DNA of 64,000 bases, from the NCBI GenBank assembly GCA_032690845.1, contig CM064424.1, positions 42,421,511 to 42,485,510 of the forward strand. The letters are read 5' to 3'. Position numbers and translations under genes: made by a program. Positions 57,641 to 64,000 of this stretch are shown here, piece by piece. The notes beneath the pieces were generated by a model. It was not told where the DNA came from and did no database searches. It was given only the letters and a program-made list of their open reading frames with translations. Within the stretch, counting starts at the first letter, position 1. Each line of letters starts with the position of its first letter. The stretch comes from Eleusine coracana subsp. coracana. Its lineage: Eukaryota; Streptophyta; Magnoliopsida; Poales; Poaceae.

Positions 57641-57646
57641 TACTAA
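56596..57646 (+). pseudogene. mudrA-like: MULE 2 transposase remnant: N domain and SWIM finger, DDE core deleted
   Basis: The first part (56596-56843) resembles the N-terminal domain of plant MuDR proteins (IVELKDVNGYSMTHLLADLA). It ends at a stop, with an acidic linker (EESSEDIDENVDPSWMEDED) in a second open frame from 56915. From about 57205 the frame jumps to the C-terminal region with an intact SWIM zinc finger CSCGEWQMTGKPCTHTLAF (C-x-C then C-x-H), then VYEYYSVERFKVAY and LRKSAGRQRKNRF. The whole catalytic core is absent, as is the zinc knuckle. It cannot transpose, but the second frame (243 codons) is open. Confidence 0.8.
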
Positions 57647-57775
57647 TCAACAATCATTCCAAAAACAACTGAATTTACTAATCAACTAATCTGATGATTC
57701 ACAATCAAACTTTCGTTTGATTCAATAGAAAGGGTCTAAATGAAAAACCATGGAGAATCGGTGGCGCGGCGTTAC

Positions 57776-57844
57776 CTTGAGGCCGGCGGCGCCTCCACCA
57801 TAGGTGTCGTACTGCACATCCCGCATCCTCATAGGGAGCACCAT
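57776..57844 (-). pseudogene. Orphan exon 1 of oxidoreductase copy 2
   Basis: 69 bp with the same length and frame as exon 1 of the intact gene, starting at ATG 57842-57844 and ending with a preserved donor CTCAAG|GTAACG. It encodes MVLPMRMRDVQYDTYGGGAA then GLK, several substitutions from the intact MEPPARMQAVQYDAYGGGAA. Exons 2-4 are gone, so any transcript would run into MULE 2 in antisense. Confidence 0.85.
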
Positions 57845-58300
57845 CGTCGACGGTCCCGTGGTGGCAGCTATCTGGTAGAGGAGCGGAGACCAGTCGGTCG
57901 CGACGAGATGGGAAGCAGAGCAGAGCTTGTGGTTAGCCAAGGGCGTGCAAGCGTAGGTGGCTGATCCTTGTCAGTTAGCAGGTTGCGTCCTTGGGGTACA
58001 CGAGCCCGAAGTCACCAGCAGGTTATAGCTGGCTCCTTCGACTTAGCCAGCGTCCTCAGGGTACAAATATTAACTTGATCTTACAGCTAACACCCCCGGG
58101 AAAAGAGGATTAATATGATCTTGCATAATGGCTCTGTAGGAGTCAATATAAACAATGTTGAAGGGAAATTCCTCCATTCTGGAAAGTATTTATTAGAAAC
58201 TACCATCTCAAAGTTAATTGGAGTAGAAGAATACCAATGCAAAGTTTAGGACCCCCAGAATTCCATCACAGAGTTTCAAGGTGCTAGATCATCTCCAAGA
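57845..58300 (-). repeat. Upstream region of oxidoreductase copy 2, proximal part
   Basis: Aligns with 54681-55075 upstream of the intact gene (GTCAGCGTCCT-like and ACAAATAT blocks, ACATTGTTGAAGGG, ATACCAATGCAAA). It is interrupted at about 58300 by a LINE and continues at about 61115. Confidence 0.75.
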
Positions 58301-58475
58301 ACAAGCTTTTAACAAGAGATAGTCTAGCTAAAAGGAAAAAAGCTTAAAGGGTTAAATCATTTGTTTTGTGATGAAATAGAAACTATACCAGATTTATTCT
58401 TTAACTGTGTGGTAGCTAGGAGGATTCAGAGTGAAATGTCTATACTGACTCAAGCAGATGTAGGTGTAAATTTTT

Positions 58476-60581
58476 CCTTTTTTTTATTTGAACAGGAGGG
58501 GCAAGACCCTACTAGTTATATATTAAATATAAAAATAAGTATCAAAATTGTTAAAAAAAGAGGGACTGGAAAGAACAAAAAAGGAGGTAAAACACTATTG
58601 CACAGCCTCTAGCCATTCTTGCATTTGTGTGAGATATCTGCTCTTCGCCCTATGGATAAACATGGAGAATTCATTTTGAAAGCTCTAAGACATTCTTGAA
58701 CCAAAGGATCTTCATTATTAGAAAGTCATCCATTTCTTTGCTTCCAAATGCACCAGGACATCAAGCCAATTATTTCTATATAGAATGGGACCTGCAAACT
58801 TCTTTTCATTCTTCTAATAATCCTGTAATGGTTGAGAGTATGTGGATAGGAGATACCAATTATGAGCCAGCAAGCTTTGGCAAAGTTGCATTTGATGAAA
58901 AGATGGTGCAGACTTTCTTCTCTTTGGAAAATACACAGCTCACACACATAAGAGTCAAGGGTCAAATTTTTTCTTCTGAGTAACCCCCTGGTGTTCAGTC
59001 TATCATTTAGTAGTAACCAAAAGAAAACATTGTGCTTTAGTTGACATCATTTTTTTCAAGAACGCACTTGAGTGCATGTTTCATGAAGAGGAAGAAAAGT
59101 TCATCAACCAGTTGTGACCCTAGACATGGTCTGACATCAACAACAAACAAAGAAAGGTTTACAAAGCATAAGCACAATCGACCTACCACCTACCACTCTG
59201 AAGCGGCGATCAAAGGAGCTTAGCGCAGGAGCAAGCTTCACACCATACAAAAGGATAGTGGAGGGCACAAATCAAGAGAAACCAAAGCTTCAGAGAAGGA
59301 AGTGCAGACTTCAACACAGATGATGGTCATAGCTGCCTCAACCTGCAACCACCCAAACATGCTCGGAGGACCTCCAAGACAATGCAATCAAGAAGAACAC
59401 GACGTACAAAACACCATTGTCGCCCATCCCGATGACCAGAACTGGGTTTTCACATGAAGTATCTCTATAGGTAGCCAAGAAGCAACACAACAACGCCTCC
59501 AACGAGGTGAACGGCACCCAAGGATGTCATCGTTGCCAACGCCGGCAGAAAATGCCTAGCAAGGCTTTCACCGGTGCTTGAAAGCACCCTACATGTCCAA
59601 GCCCTCCCGGGACAAATCCGGCTAGGCCAGATCGAGATGCGGAGGAGAAGGCGCCCACCACCAGCGTCGACCCACGACCAATCATTCCTGTGTAGCCACC
59701 ATAAACAGCTACATCAAAGTTGCACCTCCGCCATGGAACGCGCCACCGTCGCCACGCATCAACCACCCACACCCTCCACCATGGAGGTCACAAGCAAAGC
59801 CCACCGAGCCCCCATAATCCTGGCCAGCACCACCACCACGCGCCACACACCGAATCCCCTACCATGGAGGCCATCGCCATCGGCGTTGGACCCAACTCCC
59901 TTGATGAATTGCTGCCAGATCTGCCCCCACCCCGACCTGAGAAGTTGAAAAATGACCACGCCGCTATCCTACCGAGCCAGGAGCTTCTCACACGGGAGCA
60001 AACACTGCTTGAGGTGCGTGAATTCGACCAGCATGGCGGCAAACAAGAGGATGAATGTTGGGGAGGCAAACTAGGGAGGAGGGACAAGATATGCCCCCTC
60101 CATGGTCGGATCCGTAGAGGAGGAGGGCATGGGAGTGGACCGGCGGCCGGGATCTAGGGCGAAGCTCACGAACTAACATGGAGATGAGAGAGAAACATGA
60201 AGGATAGGGGAAAATGAGAGGGATGGGAGCAGCTTTGGCTGCCGAGGGCCCGTCGGTGAGCGGGATCTGCAGAGGGCGGGGCCTCGGCTGGGCAAGCGCG
60301 TCGCCTCCTGGGCTGCCCAGGAGAGCGACACGGGAGTCTCCAAAATGGAAGGAATCTTTAAAGGTTTAGTTGACAACATGACTTCCACTAACCAGGAGTA
60401 TACAGGATGTACAGCCACAAATCCCATCATTTGCTTGTATGCCTTTGCCGAGGAGTAATTCTCGTTACCCCACATGTATGTCCAATGATCATAGCTGTTA
60501 TTTTCATGTAAGGCTTGTAGCGCAATGTCTAGATCACATAATTGATTGTAGTTGATGTTGTTGCAAGACTTTGTAGAGTGT
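58476..60581 (-). mobile_element. LINE fragment 2 (minus strand), with 19-bp target duplication
   Basis: Flanked by GATGTAGGTGTAAATTTTT at 58457-58475 and 60582-60600. The poly(A) end is visible as a T-run at 58478-58486. The minus-strand frame shows HWTYMWGNENYSSAKAYKQM at the 5' side, then after an interruption VFFWLLLNDRLNTRGLLRRK and YVCELCIFQREESLHHLFIK, i.e. the zf-RVT region. It is 5'-truncated (about 0.8 kb excluding the nested retroposon). Confidence 0.88.
59047..60364 (-). mobile_element. Non-coding retroposon nested in LINE 2
   Basis: 1.3 kb flanked by TTTAGTTGACA at 59036-59046 and 60365-60375, with a T-run (59050-59056, poly(A) on the minus strand) at the 3' side. It is GC-rich at the 5' side (59600-60350) and ordinary at the 3' side. 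Open frames on both strands (such as 59720-60157) lack domains. Structure fits a non-autonomous L1-type retroposon. Confidence 0.78.
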
Positions 60582-61114
60582 GATGTAGGTGTAAATTTTT
60601 GAAAACACAGACAAGTGGTGGCTATGCAGTAAAAGCCAAACAGTAACTAACATGTTTAGTTCTGCAGTTATGTGGAGTTTGTGGAAACTTAGAAATTTCT
60701 TTTGTTTTCACGATGGAGACTAGGAAAATGTACAGGAAGTGTGGAAAAAGATCATTCCTATTATCAGAAGCTGTGTAATACAATTCCCAGTGAAACACCT
60801 GGAGAAATACAACCTTTGGCTGAAATGGAGGATATTGCGTCACAATTGAGATGAAGAAACAGGGTGCTGCAGTCACATGGATGAGGCTGGACTTACCAAC
60901 TATGGAAGAAGATGGCAAGATGTCTCCCGGAGGCATGGTCAAGCATCCAGGAGATGGAAAAATGGAATACTAGTTCAGAAGTTTGGGTCACGTGGAAGAC
61001 CGGGGCCTGTGCGCCTAATGATGGAGGAGAGATACTTGTTAAGTGACTGTGCTGATTAATAATCAAATGCGTTGGAAACTGTTTCTCTGTCCTGTTGCAA
61101 TGCATATGGATGAG

Positions 61115-61740
61115 AGGGGATAATCGTGCTTGAACTTCGTGTGTATTTTGTCATATCAGCGAGCCCAAGGCAGCCTCGGAACAGTGGGGAATCCACCTTG
61201 AAGCAGGCAGATCCATATGCACTACGGTGCTATCCCAACGTCCTCAATCTAATCAAACCATTTTTGAGCCTTTGGCTAACTATCACTCATCTTCATGACG
61301 ATGCGACGAGAGCCACTCTCAATGCCTCCATTTCCGAGCAGCTATAGCACCGAGAGATCAAATTCACTCCACCATCCATCGCCGTTATCTTCCTTCACAC
61401 TTTCTTTTTATGGGTTTATGGCTGTCCATATTGCACTATCCTATTCTTATATATAGGAGTAGACAATGTGTTAATTGGTGAGTTAACTTTCACATCGGTT
61501 AAATCCACCAACCAGTATGGTAGAACATATTGAGCATTAAAGTTTTCTCATTACCGTCCAAACAAAATAGATAATCATTTCTCTAACTAACAATAGGCAC
61601 AATCAGAATTTCCTGATGGTCTTCATCGTCAAGGTTATGATGAGCACCCGGCATACGGGCATTACATATTTATCAACATGTAAATAATTTTTAAAGCCGT
61701 TTTCTTGTGACAATGTAATATGTTTGGCCAATGACCATAG
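61115..61740 (-). repeat. Upstream region of oxidoreductase copy 2, distal part
   Basis: Matches 55165-55600 and 50830-51400 (CAGCCTCGGAACAGTGG, GCACCGAGAGATCAAATTCA-like, TTGGTGAGTTAACTTTCA, ACCAGTATGGTAG). It continues the segment interrupted at 58300. Confidence 0.78.
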
Positions 61741-62760
61741 TTAATGAAGGTAGTCGTCAAGCTAACAAAGCTGTTGCTTTAGATTTGTGATACAATCAAT
61801 ATGTGCTTGTATTAGCCACACTAGGATGGAGGCGCTCGCTGATATCATGCCACTGGGTGGCCACATGGTGCGCGCCAGCTACAAGGTCCCTATCACACAC
61901 CACTCCATGGGCCGCATTGAGGCTGTCCGCACCGGGGACGCCAAGGATGACTTTACAGTAAAAAGTGCTACACTGGCTCACGCTACCACCTCCGTTATTC
62001 TAGCGCACGGCTCCGGAACCGCCATATAAAGCGGGATAGCAAACGAATGCTATTCCCTCATCACACGGGCCCCACGCACCTCCCAACCTCCCCTGCATGC
62101 TGCCTCCACGGATAAATGACCCGGCCAAGAATGGTGCGCTCGTATGGAGCTCCGCTCCCTGCTCCTCCCGCCCCTGCAACGCATGCACGTCGGCGAAACC
62201 GCCCTTCCCAACGGATCTGGAGGGAGCTCGACGACCGCTGCAGCACCTGCGAGAGTAAAGCCAAGGGCGGCGCCTGCGAGGGTGAAGTTGAAGGCGGCAA
62301 GGGCGCACTGGATCTGGAGGAGGCCAGAGGAGGGCGTGAGCTCGGCGGAGGGAGGAAGAGGGCGAAGGAGTGTAAGTTTCATGACCATTGATGATGGGTT
62401 TCCCAAGGTATGAATGTTTTTGTGATAGATGACAACTTTGAAATTGTGGCCTAATATCTATACGAGTGTTGTTCATGTAGGAAATCTCTTCTACTCTATG
62501 ATGATTGTTGACGGTGGCGTTGGCGATGGATGACAATGACCGTAAGCATGGAGACTTGTAAGCATGATGGAGTCCAAGGGTTGATGGAGATGGATCAAAG
62601 CTAAGGACAAGCTATGGAGCAAGTGTTAGGAACACTTGTCTAGTTGTTAGGGCTTTGAGTCCATAGGAAAAAACAGACTATCAAGGGGGTCTAGATCATT
62701 TATCTTAGGTCATGACTAGTCGGTGATGTGCATGGATGCTCACAGAAATCATAGGCACTA
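61741..62760. other. Unassigned, partly GC-rich region
   Basis: A small plus-strand open frame (61787-62029; MEALADIMPLGGHMVRASYK) and GC-rich overlapping frames at 62000-62540 on both strands are seen. None shows a domain I recognise. It may be a gene fragment or captured sequence next to the copia gag. 62400-62760 holds no feature I can name. Confidence 0.3.
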
Positions 62761-62761
62761 G

Positions 62762-64000
62762 GTGATAGTGGAGAAGCCAAGGAGCTGTTTGGAGAAGCCA
62801 AGAAACAAAGTCAAGCGAGGACGAGGAGTTTTAGCTCCTCAACCATCCAACCTTGCTCTTCAAGCCGAGAAGCAAGAGAATGATGATGATGATGATGATG
62901 ATGATAATGAGGACTTGGCTCTTCTCATGAAGAAGATGAGGACTTTTAAGAACAAGTTTGCTTCCAACTCCAAGGGCAAGTGCTTCAACTGTGGATCCAA
63001 GAACCACTTTGTTCAAGATTGCTCCAAGCCAAAGAAAGAAGTTTTCAAGTCCCAAGACTCAAGTGATGAAGAAGAAGACACCAAAGCCAAGCAATAGAAG
63101 AAGTACTTCAACAAGTACAAGAACAAAGGAAAATTCAAAGCTCAATACCACAAGAAGAAGTTCTCATGCAAGGCGCTTGTTGGAGAGTGGACAAGCGACA
63201 ACTCAAGTGAGACATCCTCTTCCTCAAACGATGATGAAGAAGTGGCTGGCCTAGCCATGATCAAGACCACACTTCCACGAGCTCTTCCTCCACCTCCCAC
63301 GTGCCTCATGGCCACGAGCCAACTTGGTGAGAGTGAGGATGAGAGCAGCGACGACTGCGATGATGAGGAGCTCACATGTGCCGAGTTTTGAAGTATGCTT
63401 GAGCAAGCTCGCAACATCGCCATCAAGAAATTAAAAATGTTGGATATGGTAACAAAAGAGTGTAAGTTGACTAAGGACTGTGTTGGTGAGCTTAAGAGTG
63501 AGCTCAAGGACCTTGTCACATCTCATGAGGCTCTAAACAAGAGTTGTGACAAACTCAAGGGTGATCATGTAGAGCTACGTGAGAAGTACGAGGCCCTTGA
63601 ACTTACTTTTGAGGCCATCAATGTGGATGATCTTGCCTCTCCCTCCTCTAGTTCATCTAACAGTGATGCTTCAACTATGTGTGATGAACTAACTACCTCG
63701 GTCGAGGTTACTTCTCTTGAGCCATTTGTTTTGAAGGAATATCACAATGCTCAAGGAAGAGAGAAAGATGGTGATGGACGGCTTTGAGAGGCTCACACAT
63801 GGTAGAGCCATCCATAAGGAGATTCTTTGGAGGAACCTTGTGAACAATGTCTCCCATCGTGGACTTGGCTCATATCCCACCGTCATTGACATCATCGAGA
63901 CGAGTGATTCTATCCCCACATGGATCGAACCCCTACTCACCGACGACTACTATGCTAGAGGTGTTGCAAGGATGGCCACATCATCAAGGATTGTCCTATG
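62762..64000 (+). pseudogene. gag: Copia gag (Sirevirus-like), continues beyond the window
   Basis: Frame from 62762 has an Asp-rich GAT repeat tract (62881-62906), ALLMKKMRTFKNKF and a CCHC knuckle CFNCGSKNHFVQDC (C74, C77, H82, C87). A stop at about 63096 is followed by lysine-rich, acidic and coiled-coil stretches (63395-63787), as in E1 gag and other copia elements of this lineage. Several frame breaks are present (63097, 63390, 63787). No LTR or primer-binding site is found upstream, so the 5' end is truncated; the rest lies outside the window. Confidence 0.78.

Larger units (their letters stand above)
58301..61110 (+). mobile_element. LINE fragment 1 (plus strand), split by LINE 2
   Basis: Plus-strand pieces 58301-58475 and 60601-about 61110. 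The first reads NKLLTRDSLAKRKK and, shifted, HLFCDEIETIPDLFFNCVVA, the RT zinc-binding (zf-RVT) domain of plant L1 LINEs. The second reads FSSAVMWSLWKLRNFFCFHD and WKKIIPIIRSCVIQFPVKHL, the usual C-terminal end. No poly(A) tail or target duplication was identified, so the ends are approximate. Confidence 0.7.

Noticed and set aside
59720..60157. 145-codon plus-strand frame as a gene
   Set aside because: It is antisense within a retroposon that has target duplications and a poly(A) end, and it shows no recognisable domain.
62000..62536. 178-codon minus-strand frame as a gene
   Set aside because: Arg/Pro/Ser-rich, overlapped by long frames in other phases; no domain or splice support.

Overview
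This is nuclear DNA of a grass (Poaceae; a panicoid is plausible but not proven). The evidence is the type and density of plant LTR retrotransposons (Sirevirus-like copia, Athila/Tat-like and Tekay/Del-like gypsy), MULE, hAT and LINE remnants, GT-AG introns, and one intact intron-containing plant enzyme gene. There is no bacterial organisation. Almost everything left of about 42 kb is retrotransposon inside retrotransposon.

Layout. At 1-628 and 20047-24933 lies a minus-strand Tekay-like gypsy element ('B') with a 3.9 kb LTR and an initiator-Met primer-binding site read on the minus strand. It is split by a 19.4 kb copia element ('E1', 629-20046, LTRs of about 1.78 kb, perfect 5-bp target duplication GTTAC). 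E1 is in turn split inside its integrase by a 10.1 kb non-autonomous gypsy element ('E2', 5656-15732, LTRs of about 1.58 kb, perfect duplication GTTGT). E2 carries gag and protease but no reverse transcriptase or integrase; instead it has a GC-rich gene-like ORF with its own TATA box. Next comes the pol 3' end and 3' LTR of a plus-strand Tekay-like element ('D', 24934-about 28010). A second minus-strand B-family copy ('C', about 28015-42060) follows, carrying two small hAT elements, a second gag-protease-only gypsy ('E3', 30580-35943) and a 4.5 kb repeat-rich insertion ('F', 36880-41391).

From 42 to 45 kb there is a patchwork that resembles organelle (mitochondrial) DNA plus a gypsy protease scrap. 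A MULE with 98-bp terminal inverted repeats and a degenerate mudrA-type transposase occupies 45126-49051.

The right third is the most gene-like part. An intact four-exon minus-strand gene (52689-54680, 332 residues) encodes a chloroplast-envelope-type NADPH quinone oxidoreductase (ceQORH family). It lies in a decayed tandem array: related upstream segments occur at about 50730-51610, 51806-52240, 54681-55600 and 57845-58300 + 61115-61740. A second copy keeps only promoter, exon 1 and part of intron 1, with a MULE derivative lodged in that intron. Its upstream region holds a three-deep LINE nest with clear target duplications. The window ends in the gag region of another copia element. Apart from the oxidoreductase gene, no reading frame looks like a functional host gene.
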